NCBI RefSeq assembly: GCF_014180685.1
Contig: NZ_JACEHF010000021.1
Location: forward strand, 695-40,508
Direction: 5' to 3'
Origin: Nocardioides pelophilus
GTDB lineage: Bacteria; Actinomycetota; Actinomycetes; Propionibacteriales; Nocardioidaceae
Length of the DNA: 39,814 bases
Below the pieces are notes generated by a model that saw only the letters and a program-made list of their open reading frames with translations, was not told where the DNA came from and searched no databases. Below, in pieces: positions 7,906-14,876 of the stretch. Positions within the stretch are counted from its first letter, which is position 1; each line of letters starts with the position of its first letter. The translations under genes were made by a program, and so were the position numbers.

Positions 7906-8325
7906 GTGGACATCGCCCTGGTGGTCGCCCTCGTCGTCGTCGGGGGCGCGTCGATCATCGCGACCATCGTGGTCGCCATCTGGGCGTTCCGGCGCCACGC
8001 CCAGAACGCCGGCGCCGACGTCCGGGCCTCGTTCCCGGACGCGGTGGTCGGACCGGAGCTCGGCCAGTACCGCGGCGGCACCGGTTCGTTCCCCAGCACC
8101 CGCAACACCAGCTGGATCGTGCTGACGCCGCACGCGCTCGCCGTCCGCCCTCTCCTCGGCAAGGCGATCTCGTTGCCGGTCGCCGACGTCACCGGCACCC
8201 GGATGCAGCGGGGGTTCAAGGGGCAGTGGAACGGCCAGCCCGTGCTCGTCGTCGAGACCACGCGCGGCGAGATCGGCCTGACGGTCGAGAGCCCCGCCCA
8301 GTGGGAGGCCGCGCTCGCGCGCTGA
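7906..8325 (+). CDS. Hypothetical membrane protein, one N-terminal helix
   Basis: This 139-residue protein has one hydrophobic helix at about residues 3-27 followed by a basic RRH stop-transfer signal, so the remaining part probably faces the cytoplasm. The soluble region (WIVLTPHALAVRPLLG, then VLVVETTRGEIGL and a final helix) has the alternating strand pattern of small PH-like domains, but no specific family is recognised. The GTG at 7906 is preferred: it starts right before the membrane helix and follows a CACAAT hexamer by 6 bases, the spacing of a leaderless promoter. An alternative upstream ATG would add an unsupported arginine-rich extension. It follows mazG by 168 bases and probably has its own promoter. 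Confidence 0.62.
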   Translation: MDIALVVALVVVGGASIIATIVVAIWAFRRHAQNAGADVRASFPDAVVGPELGQYRGGTGSFPSTRNTSWIVLTPHALAVRPLLGKAISLPVADVTGTRMQRGFKGQWNGQPVLVVETTRGEIGLTVESPAQWEAALAR

Positions 8326-8384
8326 ACCTTGCGGCCGGGGCGCGGCGTGACCGACCGATGGGGTGCTGGCCCATACTCGGTGAC

Positions 8385-9287
8385 ATGACCGGCTACTTCC
8401 CGAAGAGCTCGATGGCCTATCGGGTTCTCAACCAGCGGGCGGTGTCGCTGACCTACGGTCAGCGGGCGCTGACCATCGGGGCGACCCATCCGCGGCTGTT
8501 CCAGGGGACGGCGCAGAGCACGATGAGCCGCGACCTCCCGTTCACCCGGCTGGCGCTGACGGCGCGGCTGTTCGAGACCGTGTTCCTCGGCACCAAGGCC
8601 GAGGCGGACCGGGCGCTCGCCTTCACCCGCAAGCGGCACGACACGGTCAACGGCACGATCGAGGAGTCCGCCGGCCCGCGACACCCGGCCGGGGCGCCGT
8701 ACGACGCCTACGACCCGGGGCTGATGTGGTGGACGGCCGCCTTCACGCTCGATGCGGTCGAGGTGCAGCACGACCGCCTGGTCCGGCGGCTCAAGGACCG
8801 CGAGCGGCAGGCGCTCTTCGAGGACTTCGTGACCTGGGCCGAGCTGTTCGGGATGCCGAGCTCCGCCGCGCCGCGCGACTACGCCGACTTCCGGGCCCGG
8901 TTCGACGGCTTCCTCGCCTCGGACGAGCCCTACGTCACCGAGGAGGCCAAGCTGGTCGGCCAGTACCTCTCCGGCGGCAAGGTCCCCAACCCCGCTCCGC
9001 TGCCGGTCCGCCCGGTCTTCTCCACGTTGCACACGATCGTGATCGGCGGCCTGCCGCCGAAGGTCCGCGACCTGTTCGAGCTCGAGTGGTCGCTGATCGA
9101 CGAGGCGCGCTACCAGGCGATCACGCTCGCGAGCCGCACGGCGCACCAGCGGCTGCCGTTCTTCAGCGCGTCGCCGCTGATGCGCGGCCCGGCCCGGGAG
9201 TTCTACAAGGTCGTCGCCCGCGGCGAGCAGCGGGTCGTGCGCCACGGCCGGGTGAGCATGCCGGGGGTCTCGGACCGCGCTTCCTAG
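8385..9287 (+). CDS. Oxygenase MpaB family protein (DUF2236-like)
   Basis: This 300-residue cytoplasmic protein has the features of the MpaB/latex-clearing-protein-like family of haem-dependent oxygenases: an N-terminal helical region with THPRLFQG, then FTRLALTARLFETVFLGTKAEAD, YDPGLMWWTAAFTLDAVEV, a central helix and FELEWSLIDEARYQA towards the end. Family members oxidise diverse lipophilic compounds, and the natural substrate of most bacterial members is unknown. The ATG at 8385 is chosen because family similarity starts directly after it; CATACT lies 7 bases upstream, a -10-like box at leaderless spacing. The long open frame extending upstream is not coding. No partner redox gene is next to it. 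The family call is by overall sequence style. Confidence 0.72.
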   Translation: MTGYFPKSSMAYRVLNQRAVSLTYGQRALTIGATHPRLFQGTAQSTMSRDLPFTRLALTARLFETVFLGTKAEADRALAFTRKRHDTVNGTIEESAGPRHPAGAPYDAYDPGLMWWTAAFTLDAVEVQHDRLVRRLKDRERQALFEDFVTWAELFGMPSSAAPRDYADFRARFDGFLASDEPYVTEEAKLVGQYLSGGKVPNPAPLPVRPVFSTLHTIVIGGLPPKVRDLFELEWSLIDEARYQAITLASRTAHQRLPFFSASPLMRGPAREFYKVVARGEQRVVRHGRVSMPGVSDRAS

Positions 9288-9406
9288 GCTCCGCAAGGCG
9301 CCCGCGAGATCGCCCCGCGAGATCGAAGGCGGGTTTCGCTCACGTCGGCGCACCGGCCTGCCGATGGGGTGGCCATGAACTGTCCTGTGCGCGACGGAGG
9401 CGCGCG

Positions 9407-9721
9407 ATGACGGGCGCCCTGATCGTCACGGCCATGGTGGCGGCCGCGCTCGTGCTCCTCGCCCGCGAGGAGGCGGTCCTGCGTGGCAACGGCGACCGGC
9501 TGTGGCGCTCGTTGGGCGACCTCGGTTCGACCATCGCCCACGCGCCCGCGCGGATCCTGCATCCCGTCGGCCACTCCGCTGACCAGTGGGCCGACGAGTG
9601 GGACGACGAGTGGGATGACCACGGGGTCGACCGCGGGGTCGACCGCGTTGCTGACAGTGGGGACGAGGTCGACGCCGCGGCGGACGAGCCTGCCGCGCGC
9701 GACACCGACGCGGAGGCCTGA
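9407..9721 (+). CDS. Small membrane protein with acidic tail
   Basis: This 104-residue protein has a good ribosome site (GGAGG, 6 bases before the ATG). Residues about 3-22 form one hydrophobic helix, and the rest is soluble and increasingly acidic, with short internal duplications (DEWDDEWDD and GVDRGVDR) and a low-complexity Asp/Ala/Glu C-terminus. No known domain is recognised. It lies 101 bases upstream of the Tad pilus ATPase gene in the same direction, so it could be an accessory of that operon, but there is no sequence evidence for this beyond position. Confidence 0.6.
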   Translation: MTGALIVTAMVAAALVLLAREEAVLRGNGDRLWRSLGDLGSTIAHAPARILHPVGHSADQWADEWDDEWDDHGVDRGVDRVADSGDEVDAAADEPAARDTDAEA

Positions 9722-9821
9722 GACCGGCTCTCCACAGCCGCCGCGGAACGACTCTCGCCAAGGCCAGGCGGGTTCCTCTACTGTTCGGGAGCCGCCGGAT
9801 CTCATTCTCGGGAGAGTCGCC

Positions 9822-11102
9822 ATGGCCATGCTGCAGCCCGCCCAGCCGCCGCCCGTTGCGGTGCTGCGCACGCAGGACGACGTCGTCGGCCACCTCGACG
9901 AGGCGCTCCGCGCCGCCGTACGCCGTGACGGGCTCGACCCGCAGCGCGAGGTGGCCGCCGTACGCCGGCTCGCCGAGACCCTGGTCCGCGAGCACGACGA
10001 CCGCAGCCTCACCGGCGTCGTCGCGCCGGTCGCCGACGCCGACGGCGTGGTCGCCGACCTGGTCGCCCGGGTCTCGGGCTTCGGCCCGCTGCAGCCGCTG
10101 CTCGACGACCCGACCGTCGAGGAGGTGTGGATCAACAGCCCCGACCGGGTGTTCGTCGCGCGCAACGGTCGCCACGAGCTGACCAACCTGATGCTGACCG
10201 ATGCCCAGGTGTCCGAGCTGGTCGAGCGGATGCTCAAGACCACCGGCCGCCGGGTCGACCTGAGCCGCCCTTTCGTCGACGCCATGCTCCCGCAGGGCCA
10301 CCGCCTCCACGTGGTCCTGCACGGCATCAGCCGCGGCTTCTCGGCCGTCAACATCCGCAAGTTCGTGGTGCGGGCGTCGCGGCTCTCGGAGCTGGTCGAC
10401 CTGCAGAGCCTCACCCCGTCGGCGGCGCTCTTCCTCGAGGCCTCGATCCGGGCGGGCCTCAACGTCTTGGTCAGCGGCGGCACCCAGGCCGGCAAGACCA
10501 CGATGCTCAACTGCCTGGCGGCGGCGATCCCGGGCGGAGAGCGGGTGATCTCGGTCGAGGAGGTCTTCGAGATCCGGTTCCCGCACCCCGACTGGGTCGC
10601 GCTGCAGACCCGCCAGGTCGGCCTCGAGGGCACCGGCGAGATCCGGCTGCGCGACCTGATCAAGGAGTCGCTGCGGATGCGGCCGAGCCGGATCATCGTC
10701 GGCGAGGTCCGGGCCGAGGAGGCGCTCGACCTGCTCCTGGCGCTCAACAGCGGGCTGCCGGGGCTGTGCACCATCCACGCCAACAGCGCTCGAGAGGCGC
10801 TCACCAAGGCGTGCACGCTCCCGCTGCTGGCGGGCGAGAACATCTCCGCCCGGTTCGTCGTGCCGACGGTTGCGTCGTCCGTCGACCTGGTCGTCCACCT
10901 CGAGGTCGACCACCGCGGGACCCGCCGGGTCACCGAGATCGTCGCCGTGCCCGGACGGATCGAGCAGGACATCATCGAGACCGAGCCCGTCTTCGAGCTC
11001 CGTGACGGCCGGTTGCGACGGGGGATCGGGATGCCGCCGAGAGTCGCGCAGTACGAACGGGTCGGCGTCGACGTACGCCGGCTCCTGCAGGAAGCCGAGT
11101 GA
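9822..11102 (+). CDS. cpaF: Tad/Flp pilus assembly ATPase CpaF (TadA)
   Basis: This 426-residue protein is the hexameric secretion ATPase that powers assembly of Tad (Flp) pili. The N-terminal domain contains GFGPLQPLLDDPTVEEVWIN, typical of CpaF. The motor domain carries Walker A GGTQAGKTT at 219-227, the VISVEEVFEIRFPHP Asp/Glu-box region, and Walker B RIIVGEVR around residues 290-297 with the conserved Glu295, followed by the SGLPGLCTIHANS His-box. Walker A has Gln-Ala where many homologues have Gly-Ser, which still fits GxxxxGKT. The ATG at 9822 follows GGGAGAG. It is the first gene of a compact operon whose next start is one base after this stop. Confidence 0.93.
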   Translation: MAMLQPAQPPPVAVLRTQDDVVGHLDEALRAAVRRDGLDPQREVAAVRRLAETLVREHDDRSLTGVVAPVADADGVVADLVARVSGFGPLQPLLDDPTVEEVWINSPDRVFVARNGRHELTNLMLTDAQVSELVERMLKTTGRRVDLSRPFVDAMLPQGHRLHVVLHGISRGFSAVNIRKFVVRASRLSELVDLQSLTPSAALFLEASIRAGLNVLVSGGTQAGKTTMLNCLAAAIPGGERVISVEEVFEIRFPHPDWVALQTRQVGLEGTGEIRLRDLIKESLRMRPSRIIVGEVRAEEALDLLLALNSGLPGLCTIHANSAREALTKACTLPLLAGENISARFVVPTVASSVDLVVHLEVDHRGTRRVTEIVAVPGRIEQDIIETEPVFELRDGRLRRGIGMPPRVAQYERVGVDVRRLLQEAE

Positions 11103-11103
11103 C

Positions 11104-11955
11104 GTGGGCGCGCTCGTCGGTCTCGGGGTCGGGCTCGGCGCCCTCCTGATCTGGTCGGCGTTCGCGACGCCGCGCGCTCCGGCGCCGGCGTCGTCACCCG
11201 GCCGGCTCGAGCGGATGCTGGCAGAAGCAGGCATGAGCGGGGTCTCGCCCCGCTCGATGCTGCTGCTGTGCGGCGCGACGGGCGTCGGCGCCTGCGCGGT
11301 GGTGCTGGCCATCTCGCGTACGGCGCCGCTGGCGATCGTCGTCGGGGCGCTGGCGGCGTACCTCCCGATCGCGGTGGTGTCCGGTCGTGGGCGGCGCCGG
11401 CGCCGGGAGTTCGCCGAGGTGTGGCCGGAGGCGGTCGACGACCTCGCGTCCGCCGTACGCGCGGGCATGTCGCTCCCGGATGCGGTGGCGGCGCTCGCGG
11501 TGCGCGGTCCGGAGCCGCTCCGACCGGCGTTCGATGCGTTCGCCCTCGACTACCAGGTGTCCGGACGGTTCGGCGACTGCCTGGACCGGTTGAAGGCGCG
11601 GCTCGCCGACCCGGTCGGCGATCGCGTGGTCGAGGGGCTGCGGGTCGCCCGCGAGGTCGGCGGCGGCGAGCTCGGGCGCCTGCTGCGCAACCTGTCCGCC
11701 TACCTGCGCGACGACCTGCGCACCCGCTCCGAGCTCGAGGCGCGGCAGTCCTGGACCGTCAACGGCGCCCGGCTCGCGGTCGCCGCGCCGTGGCTGGTGC
11801 TGCTCCTGATGTCGTTCCAGACCGAGGTGATCACCCGCTACCGGTCCGCCACCGGGGCGATCGTGCTGGTGTGCGGCGCCGCCGCGTGCGTGTTCGCGTA
11901 CCGCGTGATGATGCGGATCGGCCGGCTTCCCACCGAGCGGCGGATCCTGTCGTGA
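11104..11955 (+). CDS. tadB: Tad pilus inner-membrane platform protein TadB
   Basis: This 283-residue protein has two hydrophobic segments near the N-terminus (about 1-20 and 55-90), a cytoplasmic type II secretion F domain (EFAEVWPEAVDDLASAVRAGMSL through VAREVGGGELGRLLRNLSAYL), and two C-terminal membrane helices. TadB and TadC together form the membrane platform on which CpaF acts. The GTG start lies one base after the cpaF stop and the stop overlaps the next GTG, so the three genes are translationally coupled. Confidence 0.88.
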   Translation: MGALVGLGVGLGALLIWSAFATPRAPAPASSPGRLERMLAEAGMSGVSPRSMLLLCGATGVGACAVVLAISRTAPLAIVVGALAAYLPIAVVSGRGRRRRREFAEVWPEAVDDLASAVRAGMSLPDAVAALAVRGPEPLRPAFDAFALDYQVSGRFGDCLDRLKARLADPVGDRVVEGLRVAREVGGGELGRLLRNLSAYLRDDLRTRSELEARQSWTVNGARLAVAAPWLVLLLMSFQTEVITRYRSATGAIVLVCGAAACVFAYRVMMRIGRLPTERRILS

Positions 11956-12887
11956 CCGCCGCGGTCTGGGGCGGGGTGCTCGGCGGCACGGCAGCGGTCG
12001 GGCTGGCCCTGGTGGTGGCCCGCGTGCTGGTCCTGCGCCGGCCGCAGCTCGAGGCCCGGGTGCTGCCCTACGTGCGCGACCTGACGACGTCGTACCCCGG
12101 TCACTCCTCTGCTCCCGACGCTCCTCGCTCCGCGCTGGTCGCGCTGCTGGCTCCGCTGCTGCGGTCCGCTGCCGACGTGGTCGAGCGGGTGCTGGGCGGC
12201 GCGCCCTCGGTGCGCCGTCGCCTGTCCCGGGCCGGCCTCGACCAGACCCTGCACGACTTCCGGGTGGAGCAGGTGCTGTGGGGACTGACCGGCTTCGCCC
12301 TGACCGCTGCGTACGGCGTCCTCAGCGCGGTCGCGAATCCCGGCAACCCGCTGCCCCTGGTCCTGCTCTGTGCGGCCGGCTTCGGGTCGGGGGTGCTCGC
12401 CCGCGACCAGCACCTGACCGCCCAGGTGCGCAAGCGCGAACGCGCGATCGTCGCCGAGTTCCCGACCATCGCCGAGCTGCTGGCGCTCGCTGTCGCGGCG
12501 GGGGAGGGGCCGGTGTCGGCGCTCGACCGGGTCGTCCGCCGGTCGCAGGGAGCGCTGTCGACCGACCTCGGCGCCGTGCTCGCGAGGATCCGCACCGGGG
12601 AGCCGGTCGCCGACGCGTTCGACCGGCTGGCAGCGACCACCGGCGTGCCGATCGTCGCCCGCTTCGCGCACGGGGTCGCGGTCGCCGTCGAGCGCGGCAC
12701 CCCGCTCACCGAGGTGCTGCACGCGCAGGCCGGCGACGTCCGCGAAGCCGGTCGGCGCGAGCTCATCGAGCAGGCCTCGCGGCGGGAGATCCTGATGATG
12801 GTGCCCGTCGTCTTCATCGTGCTCCCGGTGACCGTGCTCTTCGCCTTCTGGCCCGGACTGATCGGCCTGTCGCTGACGGCCCCCTGA
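11952..12887 (+). CDS. tadC: Tad pilus inner-membrane platform protein TadC
   Basis: This 311-residue protein is the second type II secretion F-domain platform subunit. It has an N-terminal membrane helix, two helices in the middle (about 107-145), the cytoplasmic F domain with EFPTIAELLALAVAAGEGPVSAL and the GVAVAVERGTPLTEVL loop, and a C-terminal hydrophobic helix ending ILMMVPVVFIVLPVTVLFAFWPG. Its GTG start overlaps the tadB stop in GTGA. Length and order match the usual actinobacterial cpaF-tadB-tadC set. Confidence 0.87.
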   Translation: MTAAVWGGVLGGTAAVGLALVVARVLVLRRPQLEARVLPYVRDLTTSYPGHSSAPDAPRSALVALLAPLLRSAADVVERVLGGAPSVRRRLSRAGLDQTLHDFRVEQVLWGLTGFALTAAYGVLSAVANPGNPLPLVLLCAAGFGSGVLARDQHLTAQVRKRERAIVAEFPTIAELLALAVAAGEGPVSALDRVVRRSQGALSTDLGAVLARIRTGEPVADAFDRLAATTGVPIVARFAHGVAVAVERGTPLTEVLHAQAGDVREAGRRELIEQASRREILMMVPVVFIVLPVTVLFAFWPGLIGLSLTAP

Positions 12888-12921
12888 CCCCACCGCTGAT
12901 TCCGCTCGGGAAGGAACTCTC

Positions 12922-13107
12922 ATGGACCCACTCCTCCACCTCTGGGTGTGGTGCTCGGTGCGGCTGCAGCCGCGTGACGACCGGGGCGACGTGCCCGGTT
13001 GGGTGCTCGTGACGGTGATGTCGGTCGGCATCGTCGGCGTCATCTGGGCAGTCGCCGAGGACCAGCTCGGCCGGATGCTGCGCAACGCACTCGGCTCGGT
13101 GCAATGA
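12922..13107 (+). CDS. Small Flp-type pilin candidate
   Basis: This 61-residue protein has the size, position and layout of a Tad-system major pilin: a short basic leader, the segment DDRGDVPGW, then a hydrophobic helix (VLVTVMSVGIVGVIWAV) and a short amphipathic tail. Prepilin peptidase would be expected to cut after the Gly of RG. The usual Glu at +5 of the mature pilin is replaced by Trp and no Tyr follows, so processing may differ. The ATG has AAGGA seven bases upstream. Its stop overlaps the next start (ATGA), so it is coupled to the TadE-like gene. Confidence 0.72.
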   Translation: MDPLLHLWVWCSVRLQPRDDRGDVPGWVLVTVMSVGIVGVIWAVAEDQLGRMLRNALGSVQ

Positions 13108-13493
13108 CCCGACCCGCGCGGCCACAGCGCGGGGCGGCCGGCGTCGACTTCGTGCTGGTGGTCGTCGTGCTGACGCCGTTGGTGGTCGGCCTGCTGCAGG
13201 TCGCGCTGGTGCTCCACGTCCGGGCCACGTTGGCGGCGGCGGCCTCGGAGGGCGCCCGCTATGCCGCAACGGCCGATCGCGGACCGGCCGACGGTGTCGC
13301 GCGCACCCGGTCCCAGATCGCCGACGCGATCGCGGGCAGGTTCGCGGAGCAGGTGTCGGTCGCGCAGGCGTCGGTGGACGGGCTGCCGGGCGTCGTCATC
13401 ACCGTCACCGCCGAGGTGCCGGCGCTCGGGCTCGCCGGCCCCGGCGTGCGGTTCTCGGTGTCCGGTCGGGCTGTGGAGGAGGCCCCGGGGTGA
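13104..13493 (+). CDS. TadE-like pseudopilin 1
   Basis: This 129-residue protein starts with a basic segment, then RGAAGVDF followed by a hydrophobic helix (VLVVVVLTPLVVGLLQVALVL) and the region RATLAAAASEGARYAA, which is the signature of TadE-like pilus assembly proteins. The extracytoplasmic part is a small beta domain. A prepilin cleavage after RG would leave Asp rather than Glu at +5. Minor pilins of this type are thought to initiate or cap the Flp pilus. It overlaps its neighbours at both ends. Confidence 0.8.
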   Translation: MTRPARPQRGAAGVDFVLVVVVLTPLVVGLLQVALVLHVRATLAAAASEGARYAATADRGPADGVARTRSQIADAIAGRFAEQVSVAQASVDGLPGVVITVTAEVPALGLAGPGVRFSVSGRAVEEAPG

Positions 13494-13933
13494 CCCGCCG
13501 GGACGACCGCGGCAGCGCGATCGTCGAGCTGGTCTGGCTCGGGATCCTGCTGCTCGTGCCGTTGCTCTGGATCGTGCTGTCGGTCTCCCAGGTGCAGCAG
13601 GGTGCGTTCGGCGTGACCGCGGCCGCCCGGGCTGCCGGACGGGCCTACGCCCTGGCGCCCGACGACGCGTCCGGACACCGGGCCGCCGAGGACGTCGCCC
13701 GCCGCGCGCTCGCCGACCAGGGCCTCGCCGACGCGCCGTTGCAGGTGACCGTCACGTGCACGCCGTACCCCCACGACTGCCACAACGGCACCTCGGTGAT
13801 CACCGTCAGGATCCGCTCCAGCGTCGAGCTGCCGCTGCTGCCGGACGTGCTCGGCGGCGGCGAGCCCCGCTTCGCGCTGAGCGCCACGCACACGGTGCCG
13901 ATCGGCCGCTACCAGGAGGTCGGCGGTGACTGA
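13490..13933 (+). CDS. TadE-like pseudopilin 2
   Basis: This 147-residue protein has the most canonical TadE/prepilin start of the cluster: DRGSAIVEL, with Glu at +5 after the predicted cleavage Gly, followed by a hydrophobic helix and AAARAAGRAYALAP. The extracytoplasmic domain has two cysteines in CTPYPHDC that could form a disulfide. Start GTG overlaps the previous stop in GTGA, and the next gene overlaps its last eight bases. Confidence 0.8.
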   Translation: MTRRDDRGSAIVELVWLGILLLVPLLWIVLSVSQVQQGAFGVTAAARAAGRAYALAPDDASGHRAAEDVARRALADQGLADAPLQVTVTCTPYPHDCHNGTSVITVRIRSSVELPLLPDVLGGGEPRFALSATHTVPIGRYQEVGGD

Positions 13934-14396
13934 CCGCGGAGCCGGCCGCAGAGCTGACCGGCGCCGCGACGAGCGCGGCCAGACGAGCGTGATCATCATC
14001 GGCTTCGCCGTCGTCGTCCTGCTGCTGGTCGTGGTCGTCGTCGACGCCGGCGCGGCCTACCTGAAGCGGCAGAGCCTTGACTCGCTCGCCGACGGCGCCG
14101 CCCTGTACGCCGCCGACGCCGCGGCCGAGGGCGGCGAGGCCTACCGCGGCGGGCTCGGTGAGCGCGACCTGCACCTGAGCGCCGACGTCGCCCGTGCCGC
14201 CGTGCGCGCCTACCTCCGCGCCGGCGGTGCGTACGACGCGCACCCCGGCCTGCGCGTCTCCGTCGACGTCCGCGCCGACGCGGTCCTGGTCGAGATCGTC
14301 GCTCCGGTCGACCTGCCGCTCACGCTGCCCGGCGGCCCCGAGCGACCGACCGTGAGGGCGACGGGCTCGGCCGTCGTACGGCCGGAGGTGAGGTAG
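13926..14396 (+). CDS. TadG-like pilus assembly protein (short)
   Basis: This 156-residue protein has RDERGQTSV, a hydrophobic helix (IIIGFAVVVLLLVVVVV) and then DAGAAYLKRQSLDSLADGAALYAADAA, which is the conserved N-terminal region of TadG/Flp pilus-assembly proteins. It lacks the large von Willebrand-type domain of longer TadG proteins and ends after a small beta domain. It is the last gene of the coupled operon; a hairpin 21 bases after its stop may end the transcript. Confidence 0.78.
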   Translation: MTDRGAGRRADRRRDERGQTSVIIIGFAVVVLLLVVVVVDAGAAYLKRQSLDSLADGAALYAADAAAEGGEAYRGGLGERDLHLSADVARAAVRAYLRAGGAYDAHPGLRVSVDVRADAVLVEIVAPVDLPLTLPGGPERPTVRATGSAVVRPEVR

Positions 14397-14416
14397 GACA
14401 GCCCAGCCCTAAAGGG

Positions 14417-14449
14417 GCGCTCCACCGGCACCTGATGCCAGCGGAGCGC
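14417..14449. terminator. Hairpin after the Tad operon, possible terminator
   Basis: GCGCTCC and GGAGCGC form a 7-bp outer stem, and GGCA/TGCC inside it form a further 4 bp around CCTGA. It starts 21 bases after the TadG-like stop. No T-run follows, so the call is tentative. Confidence 0.45.
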
Positions 14450-14629
14450 ACCTTGGAGAGGAACGTGTCGGTTTCGGCGCTGGTGGCCGGGTGGGCGCTT
14501 CGAGCGGGGGGATGCGCCCTCCTGAGCCGAACCGGGGACGCGGGGGCGCTCGCGCACTATCGTGTTGAGGTGGACTCGGGAGGGGTCCCCGTGCCCTTCG
14601 GGCACGACGCAACACCTGGAGGGACTCAC

Positions 14630-14851
14630 ATGAGCATGCAACGACGGATCACCCGGTCGATCGCAGTGGTCGCGTTCGGCCTCGCATCGCTGACCGCGAC
14701 CGGTGCGCACGCAGCCGACGCCGACGTCGCCTCGTCCACCACGGTCGAGCAGCAGCGGGTCGTCGACGACGGCCGCACCAAGGAGGAGCGGGTCGACCCG
14801 ACGCGCACCAAGGAGGAGCGGGACGCAGCCCTCCGCACCAAGGAGGAGTGA
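14630..14851 (+). CDS. Small secreted protein with RTKEE repeats
   Basis: This 73-residue protein has a clear signal peptide of about 28 residues (basic start, hydrophobic run, GAHA then Ala-Asp) and a mature part of only about 45 residues. The mature part is highly charged and contains three copies of RTKEE spaced exactly ten residues apart. The ATG at 14630 has GGAGGG six bases upstream; a second ATG at 14636 is possible. No known family is recognised. The repeats are coded by CGCACCAAGGAGGAG, so the mRNA carries three perfect Shine-Dalgarno-like stretches inside the coding region. The gene converges with the GGDEF-EAL gene, whose stop is 25 bases away. Confidence 0.7.
   Translation: MSMQRRITRSIAVVAFGLASLTATGAHAADADVASSTTVEQQRVVDDGRTKEERVDPTRTKEERDAALRTKEE
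14774..14848 (+). repeat. Three CGCACCAAGGAGGAG repeats with 30-bp spacing
   Basis: Identical 15-base units begin at 14774, 14804 and 14834. Each contains AAGGAGG, complementary to the 3' end of 16S rRNA. None is followed by a start codon at useful distance. Confidence 0.9.
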
Positions 14852-14876
14852 GCCGACCCCGCGCGGCCGGAAGCGC

